Shown one piece after another: positions 9,044 through 17,160 of a stretch of DNA of 64,000 nt. The stretch is from Streptomyces vilmorinianum. GTDB taxonomy: Bacteria; Actinomycetota; Actinomycetes; Streptomycetales; Streptomycetaceae. Every line of letters begins with the position of its first letter. The first letter of the stretch is position 1. The notes beneath the pieces are model-generated. The model was given only the letters and a program-made list of their open reading frames with translations, was not told where the DNA came from and did no database searches. Where the stretch lies: assembly GCF_005517195.1 (NCBI RefSeq), contig NZ_CP040244.1:1878001-1942000 (forward strand). Direction: 5' to 3'. A program made the position numbers and the translations under genes.

Positions 9044-11061
9044 GCGGCTCCCTCTGGCTGAAGAACGGCTCCATGCGGGACACGCTGCCGGTGATCCCGC
9101 GACCGCGCGGCGGCGCGGGACCCGGCGCCCGACGCGAGGGGTGCGCCGCGCCCGACGCCCACGGCCCGACGCCCGCCGTGCCGGACGCTCCCCGCGCGTC
9201 GGCCCGCCCCGCGCACGGCCCGACGCCCGCCGTGCCGGACGCTCCCCGCGCGTCGGCCCGCCCCGCGCACGGCCCGACGCCCGCCGTGCCGGACGCTCCC
9301 CGCGCGTCGGCCCGCCCCGCGCACGGCCCGACGCCCGCCGTGCCGGATGCTCCCCGCGCGTCGGCTCGCGCCGCGCACGGCCCGGCCGCTTCGCACGGCG
9401 CATGCGCGTGCTGCGCCGACGGACCCGGCGCCGGCCGCCCGGCGGGCGCGGTTGCGTCGCCCCGCGCGGCGGAGTGCCGCCCGCCCCACCCGCTTCGCAC
9501 GGCGGAAGCCGGGCCGGCCCGGTGCGTCTCGGGCGAGGGCCCGCAGGGGTGGTGCGCCGCGACGCATGCCGCGCCCGGCCGGTGCGGTGGGCGCGGCTCG
9601 CTGTCCGCCGGACCCGGCAGACCCGACGCGCCCAGCGCCGCCGACGGCCCGCGGCGGACTGACGGGGCGACGACCGACGCGGGCGCCTGCACCACGTGCG
9701 CCCCGGACCTGGTCCCCGGCCCGCACGGGCCCCTCGCCCCGGACCCGGTCCCCGGCCCGCACGGGCCCCTCGCCCCCGACCCCCTCGACGAACTCGCCGA
9801 TCGGCTGCACGCGTTGGCCGCCGACGCCGTCCACCCCGACGAGATAGCCGCGATCCTGGAGTCGGACGGCATGACCGACGACCACATCCGCCTCACCTAC
9901 GGGCGCGCCGACTCCTTCGCCCTCGCCGAGGAGCTCTACGCGCGCGTGGAGCGGCGCCACCCCGCCCCCGAGGCGCCGCCCGCGGGCCCCTGGCACACCG
10001 GACTCGCCGGCTGCCTGCTGCGCGGCCTCGTCTTCGCCCTGCCCGGCCTCGCGTACGTGCTGGGGGCGCCGCTCCTGGGCGGGCCGGCCACGGCCCCGCT
10101 GCTCGCCGGAGCCGTCGCCGGGTGGGTGTGGAACCAGGCCCTGTCCCACCGCGCGTACTCCTGGCTCGGCCTCGGCGACCGCGGGGCCGCCGCCCGCGCC
10201 CTGCTGGTCGGTGCCCCGGCAGGCGCGCTCGTCGGCTCGACCGTCGCCTTCGCGGCCGCCGATCCCGGCGAATGGCCGGTCGTCGTGTTCGCCGCCGGGC
10301 AGTCCCTCTACCTCGGCGCCGCGACCGTCCTGCTCGTCCTCGGCCGCGAACGCGCCCTGCTCTGCGCCCTGCTGCCGCTCGCCGGAGCCGTGCCCGCGTT
10401 CCGGTACGACCTTCCCGACCCGCTCCGCGCCGCGCTGCTGATCCTCTCCCTCACGGCCACGGTCGCCTTCGCGTCGATCGTGCTGCGCCCCGCCGGCCGG
10501 CGGCCCCGGTCCGGCCCCCCGCTCGCCGCCTCCCTCCCGTACGGCCTCTTCGGCCTCGGCAGCGGCCTGCTCGTGCTGTACGCGGGGGCCGGCGACGCCC
10601 TCGTGACGGGCGCCGCGCCCGTGGTCGCGCTCACGCTCTCCATGGGGCCCGCGGAGTGGCTGCTGCACCGCTTCCGCAGCGAGAGCCTCGCCGGACTGCG
10701 GACCCTCACCAGCGCGCACGCGTTCCGGTGGGCGGCCGTGGGAACGCTCGCCCGCTGCCTCGGCGCCTATCTCGCGGTGCTGCTCGCCCTGGCCTCCGTC
10801 GGCACCCTGCTGTGGCCCGGCGCCCCGGCGCTCGACGGGATCCGGCTCCTCGGGCTGCTGCTCGTCGGGATCGTGCTCTGGCTCGGCCTGCTCCTCCAGG
10901 CCTTCGGCGCGGTACGCGGCGCGGCCACGGTCTGCACCCTCGCCGCCGCGGCCCAGACCCTCACCCCGGCCTCCGGCCCGGCCGTCGCGGCGACGGCCGC
11001 CGCCGTCCTGACCGTCCTGGCCTGCGCCCTCCTCGCCCGCCCCACCGCCCACCGTGCTTAG
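9040..11061 (+). CDS. Multipass membrane protein in the PelG position, repetitive N-terminus
   Basis: This 673-residue protein has three parts. Residues 1-250 are low-complexity, rich in Pro, Ala, Arg and Cys, and contain four 18-residue repeats and two 12-residue repeats. A short cytoplasmic segment follows (LDELADRLHALAAD to LYARVERR). The rest holds about 12 hydrophobic helices. PelG, the Pel exporter of the MOP flippase superfamily, also has 12 helices and is always paired with PelF, so I infer a polymer exporter. I could not confirm PelG motifs. The ATG overlaps the synthase stop and has GGAGG about 9 bases upstream. Third-position G+C stays high through the repeats. A later start cannot be excluded, since the N-terminal 250 residues look dispensable. 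Confidence 0.68.
   Translation: MSGSLWLKNGSMRDTLPVIPRPRGGAGPGARREGCAAPDAHGPTPAVPDAPRASARPAHGPTPAVPDAPRASARPAHGPTPAVPDAPRASARPAHGPTPAVPDAPRASARAAHGPAASHGACACCADGPGAGRPAGAVASPRAAECRPPHPLRTAEAGPARCVSGEGPQGWCAATHAAPGRCGGRGSLSAGPGRPDAPSAADGPRRTDGATTDAGACTTCAPDLVPGPHGPLAPDPVPGPHGPLAPDPLDELADRLHALAADAVHPDEIAAILESDGMTDDHIRLTYGRADSFALAEELYARVERRHPAPEAPPAGPWHTGLAGCLLRGLVFALPGLAYVLGAPLLGGPATAPLLAGAVAGWVWNQALSHRAYSWLGLGDRGAAARALLVGAPAGALVGSTVAFAAADPGEWPVVVFAAGQSLYLGAATVLLVLGRERALLCALLPLAGAVPAFRYDLPDPLRAALLILSLTATVAFASIVLRPAGRRPRSGPPLAASLPYGLFGLGSGLLVLYAGAGDALVTGAAPVVALTLSMGPAEWLLHRFRSESLAGLRTLTSAHAFRWAAVGTLARCLGAYLAVLLALASVGTLLWPGAPALDGIRLLGLLLVGIVLWLGLLLQAFGAVRGAATVCTLAAAAQTLTPASGPAVAATAAAVLTVLACALLARPTAHRA
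9160..9375 (+). repeat. Four tandem 54-bp repeats inside the membrane-protein gene
   Basis: Units start at 9160, 9214, 9268 and 9322. The first three are identical or nearly so, and the fourth has a few changes. Each encodes HGPTPAVPDAPRASARPA, so the repeat is in frame and could change copy number without breaking the gene. A partial fifth unit begins at 9376. Confidence 0.9.
9701..9772 (+). repeat. Two tandem 36-bp repeats in the same gene
   Basis: The units 9701-9736 and 9737-9772 differ by one base and encode the Pro-rich peptide APDLVPGPHGPL and its near-copy. The repeat is in frame with the membrane-protein gene and lies just before its conserved part. Confidence 0.88.
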
Positions 11062-11081
11062 TCACCGTTGAGGACCCACCC

Positions 11082-11708
11082 GTGAACTCCTCCCTGCTGG
11101 TGCCCTTCTACGAGCATCCGGCCGACCGGCCCGAGGACTGGTCCGCCGTGATCGAGGCCGCGCCGTCGCTCTACGGCGTGGTCATCAACCCCGCGAACGG
11201 CGCGGGGACGCGCCCCGACCCCGCCTTCGCCGCCGTCGCCGAGCGGCTCCGGGCCGCCGGGGTGCGTGTGCTCGGCTACACCGACACCGCGTACGGCCGC
11301 CGGCCGCACGGCGAGGTCGTCGCCGAACTGCTGCGCCACCGCGACTGGTACGGGGCCGACGGCGCCTTCCTCGACCAGGTGCCCACCGCGCCCGATGCCC
11401 TCGCCCACGTCCGCCGCGTCGGCGTCGCCGCCCGCGCCGCCGGGGCCCGGACGCTGGTCCTCAACCACGGCGCGCACCCCGACCCCGGCTACGCCGAACT
11501 CGCCGATCTGCTGGTCACCTTCGAGGGCCCCTGGGACACGTACCGCGGCCTGGACCTGCCGGTCGCCGACCACTACTGCCATCTGGTCTACGCGGCCCCC
11601 CGCGAGGCCCAGCCGACCACGCGCGTCCACTGCACGGTCCCGGGCACCGGCGCCCACCCCTGGGGCACGCTCCCGCACGCCCTGGAGCCGTGCCGGCAGC
11701 ACGGATGA
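11082..11708 (+). CDS. Spherulin-4 / GH135 (Sph3)-like glycoside hydrolase
   Basis: This 208-residue single-domain protein matches the spherulation-specific family 4. It has LLVPFYEHP, the strand motif YGVVINPANG, GVRVLGYTDTAYG, and the acidic motif GADGAFLDQVP typical of this (beta/alpha)8-like fold. In Aspergillus, Sph3 cleaves galactosaminogalactan and is needed for its synthesis. The start is GTG 11082 with GAGGA about 8 bases upstream and 20 bp from the membrane-protein stop, so it is the last gene of the operon. No signal peptide is visible, which is odd for a hydrolase of an exported polymer. The protein may act inside the cell or reach the membrane by interaction. Confidence 0.8.
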   Translation: MNSSLLVPFYEHPADRPEDWSAVIEAAPSLYGVVINPANGAGTRPDPAFAAVAERLRAAGVRVLGYTDTAYGRRPHGEVVAELLRHRDWYGADGAFLDQVPTAPDALAHVRRVGVAARAAGARTLVLNHGAHPDPGYAELADLLVTFEGPWDTYRGLDLPVADHYCHLVYAAPREAQPTTRVHCTVPGTGAHPWGTLPHALEPCRQHG

Positions 11709-11720
11709 GTCGCCGAGCCG

Positions 11721-12959
11721 CTAGGACGCGCCCTTGCGGGTCTCGACGTAGCAGGTGACGCGCCCGGCGCCGGCGTCCCGCCACGCGCGCTCGGACGACC
11801 ACATGTACCAGTAACGGCCGGCCTGCACGGACTCCTTCGTCCAGGAGGACGGGGCGGCGCGGTACGCGTCGCGGCAGGCGTCACGCGCCGCGGACCTCGC
11901 GGCGGCCGCGCCGGGGTACGCGCGCTCGCCGAGCGACTTCTGCGCCCACACCCGCCCGTCGTGAGGCTCCGCGCAGGGCACGCTCACGACCGACTGCGCC
12001 TCGCGCTGCCCGGTGTTGAAGTCGACGCAGTTCCCGGCCTTCACCTCGGCGACGGGCAGCACGGCCTCGGCGGCCTTCCGGACCTTCCCCGTGGGGGTCG
12101 TGGCCGGCTGCGACGCGCCGTACCCGCTGAGGGTGAGCTCCATCGTCAGGGAGGTCATACCGGCGAAGACGCCCCCCTCCTTCTCCAGGAGGCCGGTGAG
12201 GTCCGCCCGGCCGTGGGTGATCCTGCCCTGGGCGTCCACGGACACGGTCAGGGGATGCCCGGCCTCTTCCACGCCGGGGGCGACGTACAGAGGGGTTCTG
12301 AGCTCGTTGCTCAGATCCCGCGGGAACATCTCCTGCGTCACGGTGTGCGGCAGCTCGGCCCGGTAGTCGCGGCCGGCGCCCGCGGGGTGCTGCTTCTGCG
12401 CCTTCGCACCGCTGATGCCTTCCAGCAGCATGCCGCCGACCGGGCTCTCCGTGCCGCGCAGGTGGTCGATCGGGTCGTCCCCGAAGACCCCGAGGGTGTC
12501 GGCGCTGCTGTACGCGAGCCAGTACGGCGAGGACTCCGCGCGGTAGCGGATCTGCTGCCGGTCGATCAGATAGCTGCCCGAGGTGTCGCCGTGGCCCCGG
12601 CCGGGAGTCCGGCCGAGGAGCGTCTCCTTGGCCCGCTCGTCGAACTTCTCCGGTATCCGCCAGCTCACCGTCGCCTCGCCCACGCCCCGCGCGAAGTCGA
12701 GCCGGCCGCTGACCGTCTGCACGGCCCGGCCCTTCCTCGACTCGAAGGTCAGCGTCTGGGTGAAGCTCGCGGTGCCCGCCTTCTGCGTCTCGCGCAGGGC
12801 CAGGAAGACCTGGCGGTCGAGCGGCTGGTCGAAGACCGGGTGCTGCGAAGGGCTCGCCTTCGGCTCGGCACCCCCGTCGTCGGCACCACCGCCGCAGGCG
12901 GTGAGCAGCAGGGAGGCGGCGGCGAGCGCGGCGGCGGTACGGGCGAGGCGTCTGATCAC
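11721..12959 (-). CDS. Secreted lipoprotein, septum-formation-like C-terminus
   Basis: This 412-residue protein has a lipoprotein signal (RRLARTAAALAAASLLLTAC, lipidated Cys at about 21) and a Gly/Asp linker. A central region of about 220 residues resembles the LppX/LprG-type beta fold of actinobacterial lipoproteins. The C-terminal domain of about 90 residues has paired cysteines (AGNCVDF, VPCAEPHDGRVWA, CRDAYR, VTCYVE), as seen in septum-formation-like domains. It is probably anchored outside the membrane; its ligand is unknown. The start is GTG 12959. The gene converges on the exopolysaccharide operon, with only 12 bp between the stops. Confidence 0.75.
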   Translation of the reverse strand: MIRRLARTAAALAAASLLLTACGGGADDGGAEPKASPSQHPVFDQPLDRQVFLALRETQKAGTASFTQTLTFESRKGRAVQTVSGRLDFARGVGEATVSWRIPEKFDERAKETLLGRTPGRGHGDTSGSYLIDRQQIRYRAESSPYWLAYSSADTLGVFGDDPIDHLRGTESPVGGMLLEGISGAKAQKQHPAGAGRDYRAELPHTVTQEMFPRDLSNELRTPLYVAPGVEEAGHPLTVSVDAQGRITHGRADLTGLLEKEGGVFAGMTSLTMELTLSGYGASQPATTPTGKVRKAAEAVLPVAEVKAGNCVDFNTGQREAQSVVSVPCAEPHDGRVWAQKSLGERAYPGAAAARSAARDACRDAYRAAPSSWTKESVQAGRYWYMWSSERAWRDAGAGRVTCYVETRKGAS

Positions 12960-12982
12960 GCCTTCATGACCGGGCGGACGCG

Positions 12983-12999
12983 CGGAGGGTTGCCCTCCG
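12983..12999 (-). terminator. Small palindrome between cobS and the lipoprotein gene
   Basis: A perfect 7-bp inverted repeat (CGGAGGG, TTG, CCCTCCG) lies 28 bp past the cobS stop and 23 bp before the lipoprotein start. It could be a weak terminator for cobS or an operator for the lipoprotein gene. Confidence 0.3.
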
Positions 13000-13027
13000 G
13001 CGCATCACGAAACGATCACCCCGGCGA

Positions 13028-13792
13028 TCAACCCAGGGTCAGCGCGACGAGCGCCACCGTGCCCGCCACCTCCTCCACCGCCCCGAACACATCGCCCGTC
13101 ACCCCGCCGAACCGCCGCACACACCGCCGCAGCAGCAGCGCCGCCGCGCCGAGCCCCGCGACGGCCGCGAGGACGTGACGCAGCGCGTCGTACGGGGAGA
13201 ACAGCGCGCCCGCCACCGCGCACCCCACCAGGACGCCCGCGGTCACCAGGGCCGCGGCGCGGACCGGGACGGTGGAGGCGACCATCGCGCCCAGGCCCTC
13301 CGGGCGAGCCGCCGGAACGCCGTGGCGGGAGGCGTGGGTGAGCGCGAGGCGCGCGACCGTGGCGGCGAGGGCGGCGGCGACCGTACCGTACGCCCAGCCC
13401 TCCTCGTACAGCCGGTACAGCGCGGCGACCTGGGCGAAGAGGACGAAGAGCAGCACGATGACACCGAAGGGGCCGATGTCCGACTGCTTCATGATCCGCA
13501 GCGCGTCCTCCGCCGGCTTCGCGCTGCCGAGCCCGTCCGCCGTGTCCGCGAGCCCGTCCAGGTGCAGGCCCCGGGTCATCAGCGCCGGGACCGAGGCCGT
13601 GACCACCGCCGCGAGCAGCGGGCCGGAGCCGAGCAGCAGGAACACCCCGCCGAGCGCGGCGGAGAAGAGCCCGACGACGAGACCCGCGAGCGGGGCCCAG
13701 AGCATTCCGGCCCGCGCCGCGTCCCGGTCCCAGCGGGTGATGCGGGCGGGGAGCACGGTGAGGGTGCCGAAGGCGAAACGCAGGCCGTCCAT
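13028..13792 (-). CDS. cobS: Adenosylcobinamide-GDP ribazoletransferase
   Basis: This integral membrane enzyme makes the last bond of cobalamin by joining adenosylcobinamide-GDP to alpha-ribazole (phosphate). The 254 residues contain the family signature LHLDGLADTADGLGS, followed by IMKQSDIGPFGV, and about six hydrophobic helices. I use ATG 13792 (MDGLRFAFGTLTVLP). A TACGCT -10-like box sits 6 bases upstream and there is no Shine-Dalgarno sequence, so the mRNA may be leaderless; an in-frame ATG at 13834 is possible. cobT and cobU, the partner genes, lie 3-6 kb away on the same strand. Confidence 0.9.
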   Translation of the reverse strand: MDGLRFAFGTLTVLPARITRWDRDAARAGMLWAPLAGLVVGLFSAALGGVFLLLGSGPLLAAVVTASVPALMTRGLHLDGLADTADGLGSAKPAEDALRIMKQSDIGPFGVIVLLFVLFAQVAALYRLYEEGWAYGTVAAALAATVARLALTHASRHGVPAARPEGLGAMVASTVPVRAAALVTAGVLVGCAVAGALFSPYDALRHVLAAVAGLGAAALLLRRCVRRFGGVTGDVFGAVEEVAGTVALVALTLG

Positions 13793-13859
13793 CCGGGGAG
13801 CGTAAAGCAGAGCCGCACCTTGTAAGTTGCGCATCAGGCACATATCGGAAGCGGGTGGC

Positions 13860-14627
13860 ATGGGTCACTGGTTCTACCGCAACTTCGTCGAGCCGGGAAA
13901 GCTCCCGCTGCTCATCGCCCTCGCCTCGTTCGTCGTGACCTTCTTGGTCACGCGGATGATCGTCCGGATGATCAGGGCCGGGAAGGGCCCGTTCCGCAAT
14001 GTGAAGGCCGCGGGCGGGCTGCACATCCACCACGTCGTGCCGGGCGTCGTGCTGACCGTCGGCGGCGGCTTCGGCGCGGTGGCCACCGGCCGTGAGGGGG
14101 TCACCGCCTGCGTCTTCGCGGCGGTCTTCGGGATCGGCGCGGGCCTCGTCCTGGACGAGTTCGCGCTGATCCTCCACCTTGACGACGTCTACTGGAGCGA
14201 CGAGGGCCGCAAGAGCGTCGAGGTGGTCGTCCTGACCGCGGCCCTGGTGATGCTCGTCCTCGGCGGCTTCTCGCCGTTCGGCGTCGACGAACTCACCGCG
14301 GAAGAGCGCCAGAACCGGTCCGCCTTCATCCTCACCCTGTTGGTGAACTTCCTGTTCGTCCTCGTCGCCCTGGTGAAGGGGAAGTTCCGGATGGCCGTCA
14401 TCGGCACGCTGGTGCCGTTCGTGGCGGTCATCGGCGCCGTACGGCTCGCCCGGCCCGGCTCCTGGTGGTCCCGGCGCGCCTACGCCCGCCGCCCCAAGGC
14501 CCGGGCCCGCTCCCGGCTGCGCACCTACCGGCACGACCGACGCTGGGACCGCGTCCGCCGCAAGGTTCAGGACGTGATCGGCGGCTTCCAGGAGCGCGTC
14601 CCGGGGCGGGGCTCCGACGCGCCCTGA
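13860..14627 (+). CDS. Conserved integral membrane protein of unknown function
   Basis: This 255-residue protein has about five transmembrane helices, starting GHWFYRNFVEPGKLPLLIAL. A His-rich motif, GGLHIHHVVPG, lies near a membrane face and could bind metal. The C-terminal tail is strongly basic (repeated Arg, RRPKARARSRLRTYRHDRR). The start ATG 13860 has GGAAG upstream. I do not recognise a family. It diverges from cobS (67-bp gap), and its 3' end overlaps the rhomboid-like gene by 61 bp on the opposite strand. Confidence 0.72.
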   Translation: MGHWFYRNFVEPGKLPLLIALASFVVTFLVTRMIVRMIRAGKGPFRNVKAAGGLHIHHVVPGVVLTVGGGFGAVATGREGVTACVFAAVFGIGAGLVLDEFALILHLDDVYWSDEGRKSVEVVVLTAALVMLVLGGFSPFGVDELTAEERQNRSAFILTLLVNFLFVLVALVKGKFRMAVIGTLVPFVAVIGAVRLARPGSWWSRRAYARRPKARARSRLRTYRHDRRWDRVRRKVQDVIGGFQERVPGRGSDAP

Positions 14628-15277
14628 CGGCGTTCGCGCCAGGCCATGACCGCCACGAGCACGAGCACCGCCGCGATCGCCGCCAGATGCTCCTTGCCCG
14701 CCAGGTTGTTCTTGAACAGCACCTCGACGACCATCGCCACGACCACGAGCGTCCCCGTCCACCAGGCCCGGTGGCGCCAGCAGACGTAGACGGCGAGGCC
14801 GACCACCGCCGCCGAGGGGCCGGTGTCGACGACCCGCGCGTCCGAGGCGGGCAGCCCCAGCGGGCTGTCAGGGCCGAGCGCGATCCCGGCCCGGGCGTAC
14901 AGCGTCCCGGCCAGCGTCGCCAGATACGCGAGGGCGAGCGTCCGCCACCGCCCCAGACAGATCTCGGCGATCCCGAACACCAGCAGGATCTGCGCGAGCG
15001 CGCCCCACACCGGCAGATCGAGCGCGGGGACGAAGAGCGAGAGCGGGGTTCGCAGGAGGGCGAGCCAGAGCGGGACCTCGGCCCGCACCGAGCCGATGTC
15101 CTGGACCGGCTGGTACCCCCAGTCCTGGTTCTGCACGAGCTGGAACAGCGCCGTGAGGCAGACGGCGGCCAGCGTCATCGGGATCGCGCGCCATCGTCTC
15201 GTGACGAGCGCCGTCCGTACGGTGGTGAACAGCGGTCCCCACTCACGGCGCGCGAATGCCTGCAGCGAGGGGCTCAA
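14567..15277 (-). CDS. Rhomboid-like membrane protein
   Basis: This is a 236-residue polytopic protein with about six helices. VDTGPSAAVVGL carries a Ser where rhomboids have their GxSG nucleophile, and AGKEHLAAIAA carries a His where they have the catalytic His. The flanking glycines are not canonical, so activity is uncertain. TTG 15277 is the start: GGAGG sits 8 bases upstream, and the TTGA overlaps the stop of the MprF-like gene, so the two are translationally coupled. Streptomyces genes of this kind are usually annotated rhomboid-like proteins. Its C-terminus overlaps the convergent membrane-protein gene. Confidence 0.72.
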   Translation of the reverse strand: MSPSLQAFARREWGPLFTTVRTALVTRRWRAIPMTLAAVCLTALFQLVQNQDWGYQPVQDIGSVRAEVPLWLALLRTPLSLFVPALDLPVWGALAQILLVFGIAEICLGRWRTLALAYLATLAGTLYARAGIALGPDSPLGLPASDARVVDTGPSAAVVGLAVYVCWRHRAWWTGTLVVVAMVVEVLFKNNLAGKEHLAAIAAVLVLVAVMAWRERRQGASEPRPGTRSWKPPITS

Positions 15278-17037
15278 CGCCGGCCCTCCAGGTGCTTGCG
15301 GTGCATCCAGTTCGGCAGGCCGGGGGCTTCCAGGAAGCCTTCGGCGCGGCCCGCGGCGAGGCCGATGCGCAGCAGGTCGGCGCTCTTCTCGAAGAGCATG
15401 AAGCGGGGCTCCCAGATCGGTCGGTACTTGGCGTTGGCGCGGTACAGCGACTCGATCTGCCACCAGCGGGAGAAGAAGCCGAGCAGCGAACGCCACATCC
15501 GCAGCACGGGTCCCGCCCCGAGCTTCGAGCCACGTTCGAAGACGGAACGGAACATGGCGAAGTTCAGCGAGACCTGGGTGATCCCGATCTCCTTCGCGCG
15601 CTGGAGGAGTTCGATGACCATGAACTCCATCAGGCCGTTCTCGGAGTCCCGGTCACGGCGCATCAGATCCAGCGAGAGGCCCTTGGGGCCCCAGGGGACG
15701 AACGAGAGCACCGCGCGCAGCTCGCCCCGCTCGTCGGCGCACTCCAGCATCACGCACTGACCGTCCCGCGGATCGCCGAGCCGGCCGAGCGCCATCGAGA
15801 AGCCCCGCTCGGTGGCACCGTCGCGCCAGTCGTCGGCCTTGCGGAGCAGTTCGTCCATCTCGTCGGCCGGGATGTCCTCGTGGCGCCGGACGCGCACCTC
15901 GTACCCGGCGCGCTTGACCCGGTTGAACGCCTGCCGCACCGTGCGCATGGCCCGGCCGTCGAGGGTGAACTCGTCGATGTCCACGATCGCCTCGTCGCCC
16001 AGTTCGAGCGCGTCCAGGCCGTGCCGGGCGTAGATGGTGCCCGCCTCCTCGCTCGCGCCCATCACGGCCGGGATCCAGCCGTGCTCGCGGGCCTCGGCCA
16101 GCCACGGCTCGATCGCCCCCGGCCATGCCTCGGGGTCGCCGATCGGGTCGCCGGAGGCGAGCGAGACCCCGCCGACGACCCGGTAGGCGACGGCGGCCTT
16201 CTCGCTGGGGGACCACACCACGCTCTTCTCGCGGCGCAGCGCGAAGTAGCCGAGCGAGTCGCGCTCTCCGTGCTTGTCGAGCAGCAGCCGGAGCCTCTCC
16301 TCGTCCTCCTCGGTCAGCGGGTCGACGGCCCGGCGCGAACGGAAGGCGGCGAAGAGCACCGCGAACAGCAGCAGCGTGGACAGGACGTTGATGGTGACGT
16401 CGACCCAGCCGGGGGTGGCGATCCCGTCGAAGCGCGAGTCGTCGGCGGCGACGGTGACCAGCCGCATCACGCCGTACCGCCAGCGCTCCAGGAAGGTGGA
16501 GGTGCCGGTGGAGGTGTTGGTGACGGTGACCAGGCCCGCGGCGAGCAGGGAGGTGACGAACAGTCCGCCGACCGCCACGGCCGCGGCGAGCAGCGGGTTG
16601 GAGCGGTCGCCCTTCGCGTAGAACTCCTTGCGGCCGAGGAGCAGGGCGAGGACGAACGCGGCGGTCAGGGTGAGCGAGATCCAGTTCTGGGCGTGCTGCC
16701 GGATGCCGGCGTCCAGGCCGACGGCCAGCGCGAACAGCGCCAGGAACAGGCCGCTGAGCACGAGGTTCAGGATCCACGCGGCGCGCTTGCGGCGGCGCAT
16801 GGTGATCGCCAGGAAGAGCGTGAAGACACCCGAGGCGAAGCCTGCGGTCAGCATGTACGGAGTGAAGTAGTCGTCCGTGTTGTGCCGGCGGAGATCCTGG
16901 CCCAGGGAGACCCAGACGGCGCTCAGGAAGTTGACGAACGTGACGGCGCGCAGGTACCAGACGGCGAACGCGGCGCTGCGCCGCGAACGGACGGTTCCCC
17001 CGGGCGCTCCTTCGATGGACAAACGGACCTCTCCCAT
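15274..17037 (-). CDS. MprF-like membrane protein with a C-terminal DUF2156 acyl-transfer domain
   Basis: This 587-residue protein has six or seven N-terminal helices (to about 225) and then a soluble GNAT-like domain. That domain contains YRVVGGVSLASGDPIGDP, WIPAVMGASEEAG and LSLDLMRRDRDSENGLMEFM, as in the catalytic half of phosphatidylglycerol lysyltransferases. Family members add amino acids to membrane phospholipids, which changes surface charge; whether this one is active is inferred. ATG 17037 is given as the start. A TTG 15 bases downstream has a better ribosome-binding site (GGAGAGG, 5-base spacing) and may be the true start. It is coupled to the rhomboid-like gene. Confidence 0.8.
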   Translation of the reverse strand: MGEVRLSIEGAPGGTVRSRRSAAFAVWYLRAVTFVNFLSAVWVSLGQDLRRHNTDDYFTPYMLTAGFASGVFTLFLAITMRRRKRAAWILNLVLSGLFLALFALAVGLDAGIRQHAQNWISLTLTAAFVLALLLGRKEFYAKGDRSNPLLAAAVAVGGLFVTSLLAAGLVTVTNTSTGTSTFLERWRYGVMRLVTVAADDSRFDGIATPGWVDVTINVLSTLLLFAVLFAAFRSRRAVDPLTEEDEERLRLLLDKHGERDSLGYFALRREKSVVWSPSEKAAVAYRVVGGVSLASGDPIGDPEAWPGAIEPWLAEAREHGWIPAVMGASEEAGTIYARHGLDALELGDEAIVDIDEFTLDGRAMRTVRQAFNRVKRAGYEVRVRRHEDIPADEMDELLRKADDWRDGATERGFSMALGRLGDPRDGQCVMLECADERGELRAVLSFVPWGPKGLSLDLMRRDRDSENGLMEFMVIELLQRAKEIGITQVSLNFAMFRSVFERGSKLGAGPVLRMWRSLLGFFSRWWQIESLYRANAKYRPIWEPRFMLFEKSADLLRIGLAAGRAEGFLEAPGLPNWMHRKHLEGRR

Positions 17038-17100
17038 GAAAAGCGATCATATGGGGCATCGCTTGTCATGGCCGGGCACCGGAGGCGGCCCTCCGCGCGA

Positions 17101-17135
17101 TGGGGGTCCCCCAGGACGAAGTCCTCGGGGGAGGG
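17101..17135. repeat. Dispersed G/C palindromic element, copy 1
   Basis: A GGGGGTCCCCC core is followed by a GGAC/GTCC mini-stem and GGGGGAG. It lies in the 123-bp gap between the cobT stop and the MprF-like start, and may also end transcription there. It matches the copy at 19861-19894 in the opposite orientation. Confidence 0.65.
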
Positions 17136-17160
17136 GCCGCGTCCGGTGCCGTGATCCGTC

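Noticed and set aside
9160..9790. A frameshift or pseudogene at the start of the PelG-position gene
   Set aside because: The frame is open with high third-position G+C throughout, and the start is coupled to the synthase stop. I keep one intact gene and note the possible later start.
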